Program-made: the position numbers and the translations under genes | The notes under the pieces: generated by a model | Told to the model about the DNA's origin: nothing | The model's database searches: none | What the model saw: the letters and a program-made list of their open reading frames with translations, nothing else | Part shown: positions 21,548-32,788 of the stretch, in pieces | How the letters are laid out: every line of letters starts with the position of its first letter | How positions within the stretch are numbered: position 1 is the first letter of the stretch | Assembly: GCA_036362985.1 (NCBI GenBank) | Contig: JAYGXS010000001.1 | Location: 55,393,466 to 55,457,465 of the forward strand | Source of the DNA: Ligula intestinalis | Taxonomy: Eukaryota; Platyhelminthes; Cestoda; Diphyllobothriidea; Diphyllobothriidae | Length of the DNA stretch: 64,000 nt | Direction of reading: 5' to 3'

Positions 21548-23159
21548 GGGCGTTGGTAATTTTCATAATTGTGCTGCATCATAGTAACTGTAGCCTATAA
21601 AAACTGCAACTTCCTGTGCATGAATTATCTGTTTCTGCTACTGTTTATGTTAAGGTTTCTGGTAAAGAATCCGCGAAAGGCTTAGAAACCTCAAGCGAAT
21701 AAGTGTCTTGTGCTGGAGATCGTATCCTCTTAATTACTTTCTGGGACTCACGTGTTCTCTTGCATTGACAATAAACTTATTGTTCAGAACGCTTAAAGGC
21801 TGCTAATTGCGTGACACAGGCGCTGGTTACGCTAAGACAAGGATGTGAGAAGCTTTATAAAGAACCGTGCGATTTATCAGGACAATATCAGATGGCTTCA
21901 TTCGGCCTTCCTGTATTTATCGCAGATTGAAACGCTGACTCTGGCACTATCCATATTGCTGCATTCACAGTGTTCTTACAAACTGAACATAATGGTTGAC
22001 ACGATCATCATTTTAAGTGTTTGGAGTCTTCTTCGGCCACTCCGTTCGGTGGAATAGCTTTCGATGACTCCAAATAGATTCATGTCGTCCAAGTTTGTCC
22101 ATGAATTGCTTATGGTTGTGATAGTTGACTATGTACCTAAACTCAACTATCGCACATGCCTTAAGACATTATTAGTTACACGGTTCGCCTTCATTTGAGT
22201 CTCCAAGATCGGTAGACAAGCATATGGGATTCTTTTGGCGCTTTTTACGGTGCTGTTGATCCAATTTTATTAATATTCGCATATTTTCTAAGGATCTTCG
22301 ATCGTTGGTCTGTTTCTATGCAAGTGGATTTTGTGGACTCCAGACTTGTCGAATGTAGAATCAAGTAACATATATGTCTGCTTTCTTTTCATTTAGCTCT
22401 CCTTCAGTTCAGATGAGTCTCATTGAGGGAAAGATAGGCAAACACCTTTGAGCTCCCTATTGGTGACCTAGTGACTGAGAAATGTATCGATACAGTAGAA
22501 ACATTCAAACAGTGGTTGTTCACAGGATTGCAGGCAAAACGTTAGCAGCCGTTAGCTAGTGATAACTAGTGGGTATAAATTGCTTCTCACTTCTTTCAAG
22601 TAATATAATCACATAGTATCTCGGCTCATGGGTGACGACAATGACACGAGGGATTAAATGGACGAGAGTAAAAAGGGCAGAAAATGAAAAAAATCCTTGC
22701 GCAGTCTTCGGAAGCTATAGAGGTTTCAACTGTGATTTGGGGATTTTAAGGAGCAAAACTGTCACTCGTGGGAGTATACACGCGATAGGAGCGTCATACT
22801 GATTACGCAGTACTGCCCTTTAGATTTTTCGGACTGCATGTTGTTCAGTGACTCATAGCAAGTTCTTCTTTATCTAAAACAATTGGCTTTATCGGTATCA
22901 GTAAGAACTCTTGATTATGGGTTGGCCGTCGCCATGTACAGCAGATCGCCCAGTTTGTGAAAATATCACCCAACATTTTGGAATATGTTTTCGATGTGAA
23001 TAAATGCATTAAGCAGGGTTCAAACATTGATTATCATGCAAATTAACCCACCAATATCTCAGAAATGCTAGAATGCCTACTTTTGAATGAGCTTTATTCT
23101 TTCTGCCTGCGAAACTCAAACTCATTTCAATGTCCTTAGAAAATAAGGTATATTTTATA
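21548..23159. other. Unassigned interval
   Basis: About 1.6 kb without a gene or repeat that I recognise; open frames are all 70 codons or shorter. Confidence 0.45.
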
Positions 23160-23545
23160 GAATTCATGCACGAAAATATTATTTCATGTAATGGTTTGCT
23201 TGCAAATTACGCCTCCTCCAAACGTTATTTTTAAAGAAGGCGCCATGCCTTCTGCAAAAGACGTGAGATTCGGTCGTCCGATGGAACCAGTATTCGCACG
23301 TGTTCCGAAATTGAAGTCGTGCCCTGGCATGGATGCATGAGAGGCTACCAAAGAAAGCTTGTCATTCCGTCGCACGGCGAGTTTGTGCTGGTACATTCTT
23401 TTGAAAACCCGTTTGACGGTTTCACCAACATAATTTTTTTGACCACAAAGACAGTCGATGACACCGGACTTTTGGTTAACGAGTACTGGGTCTTTAGGCC
23501 GCATAGACTGTCTGCTGATTGTTGCTTCCAGTACGGGAGCAATGC
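23160..23545 (-). mobile_element. Penelope-like element, GIY-YIG 3' part of an internally inverted copy
   Basis: Minus-strand translation: MRPKDPVLVNQKSGVID, CLCGQKNYVGETVKRV, HKLAVRRNDKLSLVA and PGHDFNFGTR, the GIY-YIG nuclease domain and following region of a PLE. Immediately beyond about 23545 the sequence switches to the upstream RT part of such an element in the opposite orientation (23546-24052 plus, then 28783-29258). The order (outer end = RT palm, junction = RT N-terminus, then GIY-YIG in the other orientation) is what twin priming during target-primed reverse transcription yields. Confidence 0.82.
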
Positions 23546-24052
23546 CAGTGCCAATGCCGGTAAAACCATTGTCATTCTTTCAGCCGACAAAGGACGGTCG
23601 ACAGTTATTCTTAACAAAGAGGGCTATGTCGACAAACTTGCGATACTTTTGGGCGATAGAACCGCCTAAATCCCTCGAGAGGATGACCCAATGAAGACGC
23701 TGGTCAACAGCATCAACAAGGACCTGGCAATTCTTGGGGAATCAAAGGCAATATCACAGATCGACTGGCAAAAGATGAAGCTAAAGGATGCAGCATTAGC
23801 AAGATTCTATGACCTCCCCAAGACCACAAACCAGGAACCCCCCTACAGCCAATCGTTTCCCTCAGAGACAGCCCAACGTTTGGCCTGGCGAAGTGGATGT
23901 TTTAATGTCTCACATTTCTAACAGAGGGCTCTGCTACGACCGTTAAGTCAGCTGAAAAATTCATACAAAAGCTTCAGGGTATTCGACTAAAACATGACGA
24001 AGTGATGGTACCCTTCGGTCTGACCTCACTTTTCCCCTCGATACCGCAACAT
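23546..24052 (+). mobile_element. Penelope-like element, RT N-terminal part (inverted segment)
   Basis: Plus-strand translation: GKTIVILSADKGRSTVILNK, EGYVDKLAILL, then after a TAA (23667) EDDPMKTLVNSINKDL, DAALARFYDLPK, and in a shifted frame VKSAEKFIQKLQGIRLKHDE, VMVPFGLTSLFPSIPQ. These are the early fingers/palm blocks of PLE reverse transcriptases. It ends at ATACCGCAACAT (24041-24052), where a minus-strand LINE begins; the frame resumes at 28783. Confidence 0.83.
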
Positions 24053-24599
24053 CTTTTTGAATTTGGAATTTATATTTTTCAGCGCCGGTACGGCACTATC
24101 TATACAAAGTTAATTTCGAAAAAATAAAAATTCAAAAAATAATTTGACAATAAGTGCAAGTAGACGTAGAAAGTCGTAAGAATGTTAGCAGAAATTGTCC
24201 TTTTGGGGCAACATTTTGCAATGTTTTGCAGGTAATTTTGAACTAAAAACGAAAACTTATGACAGTTAAAATAAAACCTTACAGGTAAATTTAAGATAGT
24301 GTTTAACGGGCCTCCATGTTCAAAAAGTGTGCAAGAGAAAAAAAAACTGCTTAGGAAGATAATAGTAGGAACATAGTAGTAGAGCAGAAATAGGTGTAGG
24401 TGGTCTGATGAAGGTGAGTATTCAACGAAACTGCAGCATTTTAAACTGAGTACTTCCGCGTGTCTTCGTTTGATTCAGCGGCGGTTAATGGAAACATCTA
24501 GGTTCTCGGGGGACACGAGGCAGAGAGAATAGTTTCAAGCAGATCTCCTAAATTCCCAATGGTCCTTTCTCGGAGTCATGGAGAAAGCTGCTTGGAAAA

Positions 24600-27320
24600 G
24601 ATGAGGAGAATAGAAGGTTAATAGAACCAGTGTTTAGATAAATGTGCAGTCTCCGTTTGAAAGCAGACAGTCTAGTTAACGACTTAATTTTGATTGGCAA
24701 GTTATTCCAAAGAAAGCTTCATCTGAAAGCAAAAAACAAAGAGCGTTTATATGAGGAAGATGCAAGAGGGAGTATAACAAGTGCCGAGTTTCTTAGGTTG
24801 TAGGGACGGCTGACGGGGGTAATGACAGAAGTCCTGGGTAAATTTGTGCTATTATTAAGCCGAAAAAGGAGACAAAAGCCTGCTTCCAATCTCCTGACCA
24901 TAAGAAACCTAAGTTTCGTTCATTGACATCTATTTGAGTAACAAGTATTAGAAGCTGTCAGATACAACAGTTTTCGTGCGAACTTTTTTTGAATTTGTTC
25001 AATTTTTGAACGGCTATCTTCATTCATGAGACCGAAAAAAGGGGCAACAGTATTCTAAGATGGGAAGCACGAACATACGATAAAGTCTGAATTTCATTTC
25101 GGGAAGACAGAAATTATAAGAGATAAAGCCGCAACTCTGTGCAGCTTTGGCTGTAATTCTATCGGCGTGAGGAGAAAGGTCTAATTTATTGGTCTAGCTT
25201 AATCCTAGGTCCTCGATACTGGAACATTCAGTCATTGGGTAACCTTGAAAAATAACAGGTTGTGGCAGCCTTTCAGGCCCAAAGCACATGTATCGGCACT
25301 GAGAAGGTGAGAACTCCATCTGCCATGTTGAGCTCCACGCCGAAAGAGCGTGCAGATCAGAATGAATTTGTTCTAAGCATCTCGCGGCCGTAGAGTTAGA
25401 GAAGGAGTAAACACACTTGAAATCATCTGCATAAATATAAGATTGGGAGTGTTTAACACTCAATGAGATATCATTTATGCAAAGCAAGAAAAGCAGAGGA
25501 CCTAGTACGGTACCTTAAAGGACACCACTCAAAATTGCAGTAGGAGTAGCGTATGAGGATCCCACTAAGACCTTTTGTTGTCGATTTGAAAGATAAGATC
25601 TGATGAAGTCAGTAAGAGGACTACGAAATCCTATAGCGTCTAGTTTGGCTAGGAGCCTCCTGTGAGGAACTTTATCAAATGCTTTACTAAGGTCAAAATA
25701 GATAACTACCACAGATAGATGATCATTATGAAGAGAAGTAAGTAGATTTAGAAAAGACATGTGGCATGTTTCACAAGATCGGTCCGGTAAAAAACCATGC
25801 TGTGAGAAGCTGAGAATGTTATTGTTCATGCAGAAATCTGTAATGTTTTTGGCAATAAGTTTTTCAAAGAGTTTAGCCAGAGAGGGCGTTTTATGAACAC
25901 CGCGATATTTGTGAATATCTGATCGGGAACCAGATTTAAATACGGGAATTATAATAGAAGTTTTCCAGATGTCCGGAAAAAAGCCATTCTCAAGAAACAC
26001 TGTTAATTGTTTGATGAGTGAGTTTGGAATGTAATCAGTTCCAACCGAATGTGAATTTTTAAGACGACTTATTTATTTTTGAATACAAGTGAGTAAGAAA
26101 TTAAGGGTACTGAGATTTGAATCACACAGCAGGGGGATTACAGGCGTGGGGCTAGTTTTGATGGTAATGAACTTGGCGAAAAATGAATTTAGTAATGCTG
26201 CTTTCTCCAAATCCTCTGTAACAAAATTATTGTTGCCATTGAGTAAGGGTGGAATGACTTTCTGAAGCTTAGCCGACAACCGAAGACGGAAGACTTGAGC
26301 AAGTGATCTGGAAGAATTCGCATCACTTAATGCTGTGGCCTCTCTACGCCTTTCTCGTGCAAGCCTTATTTTAAGTGCTAATTCAAATATTTGCCCTGTT
26401 CTTAAATGAACTGATAAAGGGCTATTTGATGCATCCTTAAGTTGTTTTTGTAATTTCTTAAGTCTATTTTGGAGAAAATGTGGCACAGTAGAAGAAGCTG
26501 AGTTTGATTTAAAAATCATAAGTGGGGTAAGAGCCTGCATATTTTCTGTAAGGTTTTGCAAATAGCTCCTGGAGGAAGTACGGATCGTTAGTTGAAAATA
26601 TGCTATGCCAATCTAGGGTACTTACGAAATCATTTACTAATTCATGGTTCACGTTACCAACGTCGAGGTTATTGCATTTAACATCGGGCTTTTTACAAAG
26701 AGAGACTGGAAAACAACAGTGAATTAAGGCATAGTCACTTGTGAAAATATCACGATGAAAATTCATAAAAGAGGGTGGACATCATTTGTAAAAATTAAAT
26801 CTAATATGTTGTCATTTCTGGTCACTGAACTGACCATTTGTGACATGTTTGAAAAGTTAATAGTGTCAACCAATTTCTGAAATCTTGGTGGACAGGTATT
26901 TGCTTGCCAGTCAATGTCTGGCAGATCTAAATCACCTACAATTATTTTGACATCGAATTGAGTCTCTGCAACTTTTTCACACATTTCACACAGCTGCATT
27001 ACATTACTTGAGTTACAGGCAGGATTGTAGACAACCAATTATCGCTTTTTTATTGTGTGGCAGGATGACTGAAATAAGACAAAATTTCCAGAAAATGACG
27101 AAATGCTCATTTAATACGGGAAATGTACAAAGGATGAATTAATATAAAGAAGGCAACCACCGCCACGCTTTTCAAAGTGGTCTTGTCTGTACAAACTATA
27201 ATTATCGATGGCAAGTGTCGAGTCAGAAATAAGAGAGTGTGTCCAAGATTCAGTGACACAGAGCACATCTGGATCAAGCTCAAATGCTACTGTTTTAAGT
27301 TCTGTCATCTTATTAACAAC
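24600..27320 (-). pseudogene. LINE ORF2: endonuclease plus reverse transcriptase, lightly disrupted
   Basis: Endonuclease blocks from 27308 down: TELKTVAFELDPDVLCVTES, W and GGGCLLYINSSF, KIIVGDLDLPDIDW, NILDLIFTND, TSDYALIHCCF. Reverse transcriptase: WKTSIIIPVFKSGSRSDIHK, SLAKLFEKLIAKNI, QHGFLPDRSC, VVIYFDLSKAFDKVPHRRLL, VLQGTVLGPLLFLL and YIYADDFKCV (catalytic YADD near 25430). A thumb/C-terminal region with RPYNLRNSALVILPLASSSY follows to about 24720. Interruptions lie near 27040-27110, 26765, 26510-26570, 26073, 25515 and 25194. The RT type places it with CR1/Jockey-like LINEs but in a family distinct from the three plus-strand LINE copies. Confidence 0.88.
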
Positions 27321-27385
27321 TGATCTCGCATTGAGTTAGACTATACTGAGCGTATCCTTCAGATTAAGGTTACGCTCGTCAATAT

Positions 27386-28614
27386 TTATAAAAAAGGAAA
27401 ACTTAGTGGCGGAAAGGGAAACGGCATAGGAAAAACAAAAGGCGGAAAGCAAATTGGCCTTGGTCTGCAGTTTTTCAAGTAATTACTATCAAATGAACGG
27501 TGCATATTGTAGAAAGGCATATTAGAGGGGGCTCCATAAAAAGGGCGGCTGAAGTGTGGCGTAAAAATAGGATTTTGAGGCATTATATCAAAATTTGACG
27601 GAAAATTTGCCTTCGAAAATTGCATGACTGGTTTTGAAAAACGGTTAATTTTATCAGCTGGCTGAATTATTTGGGGATGTTGATGAGATTTGGGGATAAG
27701 AAAAGCGCTAGCTTGAGCGGTTGGGTCTTTGTTAGATACTGAGTTGTTATCGGTAATCATATTGCCGAATTTGAAAACTGACGTAGATTTACTAGGGGCG
27801 TTCATAGGTTTATCAGAATTTCAAGCTATCAGAGACTTGGTTGGCTTAGAAGGAGAACAACTTGACGAGGCTACAATCTCACTTAAATCACGAGTAAGGT
27901 GAATGGGAGAAGTATCAGGAAAAACTGACATTGATCCAGAGGGATGTGGGCTTACCTGAGCGGGAGGGCCGGCCTCAGAGACAACTTTTGGTTTTGTTGA
28001 ACCGGAGCCAGTGTTCTCATTTGATACTTTAGATAAAACTCGACGCTCCATTGGCGTTTTATCCCTGCATATGTAAAGTTTACTTTCCTTTAAATAGTTG
28101 GCTGACCGCTCATGCTGAGAGAGTATAAGGTCTACTTCTATCGCCGAAAAGGTTTTACGAGAATCGGCGGTTTTTTTCTTTGGGATGAGAGTCTTTTAGC
28201 TTCTGCAACTTTAAAATTAAAGCCACAAGAGTAAAGAAACTGAACAGAAACATCTATAGGTTGTTTATCGTTTGAAGCATTTTTCAAAAGAAAATTAAAA
28301 TTCCTTTTTTGCCGATCACGGGTCTCAGTAGACACCATATTGACGAAAGGCTCTAGTTTCTCACATTGCTGAGAAGTGAGCGTAGATACCTTCCCATCAA
28401 AGATGGTACCAAGGACCGTAAACAGACAAGCATATTGGTTATAAAGCTTACTAAAGTTGTCTAAAGCATCAATATCAACTTTCTTCATGCTTAAGATGGG
28501 TTTATCGTTAGGAGAATTGGTATTACGGGTTAATTTACGTCTCAATTGTGGCTTGGGTGTCATATTGAATAGTAGGTGAGTGATAGGATATGTTCTAAGC
28601 AAAGTTATGCACAA
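27386..28614 (-). pseudogene. LINE ORF1, disrupted by one frameshift and one stop
   Basis: The N-terminal part (28614-28138) has a basic start, then RDRQKRNFNFLLKNASN, VQFLYSCGFNF and KPPILVKPF. This follows the R..N.......LL..CG.......RL......P.LVKF pattern of ORF1 RRM-like domains. A frameshift at about 28140 moves the frame; it continues (CRDKTPMERRVLSKVSN) to a TGA at 27821 and resumes in the same frame to 27386 with a Pro/Phe-rich end. ORF1 products bind element RNA. ORF2 follows by about 70 nt. Confidence 0.7.
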
Positions 28615-28782
28615 AATTGCGACAGAAAATTTTAATTACCGAAGAGGCTACGCAGGGTGAAAATTATCTCTAATAGTATATCGAGTAATACAAACAATTT
28701 ATTGCTGGAAATTGATATAGTACAAATTTTTAAGATATTTTTCAGTATTTACGCAATAGATTACTTGCTTTTTAAGGTGAAT

Positions 28783-29258
28783 ATACCGGAACTAGAATAA
28801 GGCTATGTCGGTGAAACAGTATAAACAGTGGAAACGATTCAAACGCTGTAAGAAGAACAGTACAATGAGGCGGACACGAAGCTCAAAATAAATCATCTTA
28901 TTAGGCTCTTGAAACACTGCCTGAGCACCTTTTTCACCTTCAATGGAACCATATAAGAGCAAGTAAGAGTTACACCAATGGGGTCGCCGTTGTATGGCCT
29001 GATTGCCACAGCAGTAATACAACGACTATAAGCACTTGCTTTAGACCACTATCGACCACGACTGTAGATCCGGTAGGACGATGACACGTTTGTCATCATC
29101 GGTCGAGACAGGATTTGGGATTTCACAGAGGATCTGAACTCCATATTCCCTGACATCCAGTTCACGATGGAGGACGAAAAATACTGCCAATTGGCATTCC
29201 TGGACGTGCTGTTGGGCAGAAAAGGCGGTGGGGAGCTCAATACAACAGTTGGTGAGAA
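28783..29258 (+). mobile_element. Penelope-like element, RT palm segment (continues 23546-24052)
   Basis: Plus-strand translation: EEQYNEADTKLKINHLIRLL, KHCLSTFFTFNGTI, VRVTPMGSPLYGLI, then (R)..DDDTFVIIGRDRIWD at the catalytic region, FPDIQFTMEDEKYCQLAF and LDVLLGRKGGGEL. This directly follows the block that ends at 24052. Stops at about 28848, 28957 and within the YVDD motif show decay. Homology fades after about 29258. Confidence 0.83.
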
Positions 29259-30640
29259 TGATTAGCGAGGCCAAGCCCAGGTTTGGAAGCCAAGGTCCTT
29301 CTGTCTTATGTGTGGGGCAGTAAGCTGACAAGATGTAGACGGCGATAAATGCAATAATAATAGGAATAAGAGCCAAAAATGAATGTTTGTTTTAATAAAG
29401 AATCAAGGAAGGCCGAAGAGTAAATGGAGAGGAACATACGAGTAAGTTTAACGCTAACGTGACAAAACGTTAACCGGGAAGCATGCTATTGGCGCGAATA
29501 ATCCGGTAACTGAATATTGAAGTCCAAGGAAGCGGCAAAGTGACCGGCGTCAGTGGCAACCAATGAGAGGTAGGCAAGATTGCAAATGCGGGGCATTAAA
29601 TGTGCGCGTAGTGTAAATCGCTTTGGCAGAAAGCACAAATGACAGTAAATGCTGGCGTGGAAGTGAAAACAATGGGAGATGCGGAAGCCAAGTAAAAGCA
29701 AAATTTTGAGCTATTTGAGGATTAAACAGGAAGAATATTGACTTTTTTTGAAATTTAAGGTTGCATTTCTGACAAATGCAAATTGCACTGGCCGAGAAAC
29801 GATAATATTTGCCTTAAAATCAGTTCTTATTAAGTAGCCGCAGGAGGCACCTTACGCGCGAACCCCATTGCATCATGCAGCTCCCCGACAATGAAAACAA
29901 CGCGCTGGTTACCTCCAGGGAAACTATGGCCAGGTGAAAGATAAAGAAGGTATGGCCCAGTAATAAATCGCTAGCGATCGCTAGGGGCGTTGAGGAGAAT
30001 GTCCAATAATTCACTACCCCGCCGTTTTGTGTCCCCACGCGAACGTACACACCGAACGCGTGCGCGCTTGCTCTGAGTTTTTCCTACCCCCCCCCCCTCC
30101 CCTTTTGCGCAGCCCTCGTATGGCGTCAGAGTGCGCGCACCCGTTATCAGCAGAAAGTAACAATCCGTTCTCACGAGACGTGCTGCTTGGGCCGCGACGA
30201 ACACCTGGTCACGCCTCTCAGTCAACTTAACCGGTACCTGGTCGCGCGAACGCTGCCCTCCCCCTACCAGTAACTTCACTCACCCCTCCCCCCTTCCCCC
30301 TCCCCCCGTATTTCACGCTCGCTGGCGTGCGCACCCAGACCTGCGCGTAGAAGACGATAAGGCTGGTGGCTCGGCGAGTGCAACCATCCATCACACGGTC
30401 CGAATTTGGGTCAGGTTGGGTGATAGTGATTTCTATAGGAGGCCCGGCGGCGAGAACGGACGAAACAGCTTTTGATCATGGGACCGGCTGTATTGATTTC
30501 TGCAATCTTTAAGTCGTCGTCGTTTGGACAGATGTCATTTGGTCAGAGTGTCACAGGAGTAACATCAGCTCTTCTGCGAAAAACTTCTTCCAATTGCTTT
30601 ATTATTACCATCTGCCACTAACTTTTTTTTCTTTACAGGA
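29259..30640. other. Interval with a C-rich tract left of the transposase-like gene
   Basis: No convincing gene to 29980. Between 30080 and 30310 the plus strand has runs of C (13 C's at about 30087-30099 and CCCCTCCCCCC-type runs to 30308) with several CGCG motifs. Some blocks (GCTGCCCTCCCCC...GTAAC) recur in inverse orientation near 32200. The interval ends at a polypyrimidine/CTTTACAG acceptor at 30631-30638. Confidence 0.45.
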
Positions 30641-32060
30641 ATGAAGCTATACTGTCCCAGTTGCTATGACGCATTTGCAAGTCCCTATCGACGGCGTTTG
30701 GAAGGCGGTACTGGTGGCAAGCGGAGGGAGCAGTCATCTGCACAGAGCGGTTCGTATTGTGGTGTTTGTTTATTTTGCGGTAGTATTTAGAGGTATTTTT
30801 CTTCTACCATAGGAAAAAAGTACAAGGTGGCTCTAATCAAGTGGTGTATAGACCGTAGGGTGCCGCATAGGACTTCAAATGCTATGCTGAGAATGTGGTC
30901 TCAAATCCTCCTGGTTATTCCGGTGGATACGAGAACTCTTCTACGAACTAGTAATATTTATATGGCAGTGAGAATGGATGATGGCAAGTACATGCACGTG
31001 GGTTTGAGGACGCAGGTCATAAAGTTAGTTAGGGATAATTTAACAGCAGTTGGGCAGTCCGATGCAGTAGTAGTGCAACTGCATTGTAATGGCTTTACTA
31101 AGTTTAAGAAAAATCCCGTAAGTTTTTGGCCTTTTTAGGTAGAATAATAGAACCCTTCAGGAGTACGGTATTCGTAGTGGGTGCATACTGCGGTTACTCA
31201 AAACCTGCAGCTGTAAACCATTATTGTAGTCCTCTCATTGAAGAGGCCAATACCCTGACATCAGAGGAGTTAGTACTCCCGGACGTCGGGCGTAGGATAG
31301 GATTTCAGGTCAAAGCGGTAATAACTGACGCCCCTGCGAAGGCGTTCTTAAAAAATATATAAATGTAGGAGCGTATGAAGGATGTGAGAAGTGTAAGATT
31401 CCCGGTCATGAGTACCCGTATGTAAGTAACGGTCGTGAAACGAGTAAGGTAGTTTATTTAGGAATGGACCATAGCCTGCGCGACGATGCAGAATTTATGG
31501 TCTATGACCCCAACAGGCACATAGTGGGACGGTCGCCTGTTCTTCCCACGCCAGTTGGGTTAGTTACAGGCTTTCCGTGAGATCCCATGCACCTAGTTTA
31601 CTTAGGTGGTAGGACTTTTTGCTTTTTTTTAGCAATTCCTTCTTTAGGTTGCCTTCCTGCGTATGTGGGAAGCGTGAAGGGCGCACGACCTCGTCAGAGA
31701 CCTCATGCGACCACTCTTCGACAGCCGCCTGCTCGCTAAATTTAATCTAACGGGCGGCTACCAACGACGGAATTTCCGGCTCACCAGAGCATACGCCCTG
31801 CTTGCTGGTAAGCGTTTTATTCTTCCTTAATATTCGTCAACCCCTAGATGTGTATGGAACGTGGGCGGAAGGCCGCCCAACACTGCCGACGGAATTCGAG
31901 GAGGCCGTCCGCTCCGTGCTGAAGTCGGCTGTTACCAAGCGTACTCGCTTACAAAAATGGCATGACGGCAGTGCTGATCAGGACAGTTCCACGGGCTAGT
32001 TGAAGCCTCCCTTCCTTGTACATAATTCCCGTACCTTTTGTAAATAAATCCCCCTTGCTT
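30641..32060 (+). pseudogene. Transposase-like gene with short introns (tnp2/CACTA-like family suspected), decayed
   Basis: The start ATG follows a TTTACAG acceptor. Exon 30641-30749 has MKLYCPSCYDAF (CxxC), then a 63-nt GT-AG intron (30750-30812, phase 1). The next exon has KVALIKWCIDRRVPHRTSNA, GLRTQVIKLVRDNLTAVGQS, DAVVVQLHCNGF, SFWPF/LGRIIEPF, VGAYCGYSKP, DAPAKAF and EGCEKCKIPGHEY (CxxC), then DPMHLVYLGG. A second short GT-AG intron (31808-31847, 40 nt) joins ALLA to DVYGTWAEGRP, and the frame ends SADQDSSTG at 31999, with AATAAA at 32043-32048. The F/YxG.Y.G..KP...DAPAKA.....GC.KC....MHLV.LG order resembles tnp2-type transposases of animal DNA transposons; that family name is my inference. 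One-base losses near 31131 and 31360 and stops near 31578 and about 31675 mark it as decayed. Confidence 0.6.
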
Positions 32061-32788
32061 ATGTACAACGAATCACTTATTTCTATGTCATGTGCTTGTG
32101 AGAGGGGGGGGAACGTTCACGCGGGGAAGGGCTGTGCAGGTGAAGGGGGCGGGGCAGCATAAGTCGTCGTGCCGGCCGGCCGGTCAGCTAAGCTAAACAC
32201 GCAGTTACCGGGGGAGGGCAGCGCCAGTGGGTGAGGGGGGGACCGTAGGCGTATGCGTATGCCCAAAACGTGGTGGGGGGAAGTGTACGCGAGCACAACG
32301 GGAACCACTGCACATGCGTAGAGTGGGAAACACCGTACAAGCAAAAGCCTCCAAGCCACGATGAAGATGATGGTGCATCCATGTAACCAATGGGCATGCG
32401 AATGCGTACATCCACAGGCGCGGACATTCCTATTAAACCAATCAGCGTACACTTCAGTTAACGGCAAGGCAGACAGCGACACGAAATGTTGCGCGCGTGC
32501 CAGTAACACGCGTACGCATTGAGACAGAAGCATTAACGATCAGCCAATCATCTGAAGCACTAATATGTTCACCTTGTACGCCTACTGCTGAACCGCATCG
32601 CGCTAGCGAAACGCAACTAGGGGTTAAGGCAAATTTTTTAAAAGCTCTCCCTGGCTGAGGAACCCTGTAAAAATAGTAGTTTATGCAGCTTACAACGTGT
32701 TGAGAGCTGTGCTTACGAAGATAGTGACAGATATTTACCCATGCTTAACCTGTTGACTTGCTGACAAAAGGCTTTTTTTTGTCTGTAG
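32061..32788. other. G-rich flank of the transposase-like gene
   Basis: Runs of 7-9 G lie between 32100 and 32290, opposite in strand to the C runs at 30080-30310. Minus-strand open frames here are low-complexity and I do not call them genes. The two flanks may be subterminal regions of one DNA transposon; no termini or target duplication were found. Confidence 0.4.

Larger units (their letters stand above)
24053..28782 (-). mobile_element. CR1/Jockey-like LINE, about 4.7 kb, inserted in the PLE
   Basis: Minus-strand LINE with ORF1 (28614-27386) and ORF2 (27320 to about 24600). It sits exactly between two consecutive parts of a PLE reverse transcriptase and is flanked by ATACCGCAACAT (24041-24052) and ATACCGGAACTA (28783-28794), a degenerate 12-bp target duplication. 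The length is close to a full element of this kind. Stops and frameshifts are scattered but many frames stay open for over 130 codons, so it is better preserved than the other LINEs here. Confidence 0.85.

Noticed and set aside
31110..31131. Apparent 21-nt GTAAGT...TTTTAG intron in the transposase-like gene
   Set aside because: The segment encodes the conserved VSFWPF part of the protein; a one-base loss in the T run explains the frame break better than an intron.
32117..32533. 138-codon minus-strand open frame
   Set aside because: It lies in a G/C-run-rich stretch with three overlapping open frames on the same strand; length is explained by few AT-rich stop codons. No motif.
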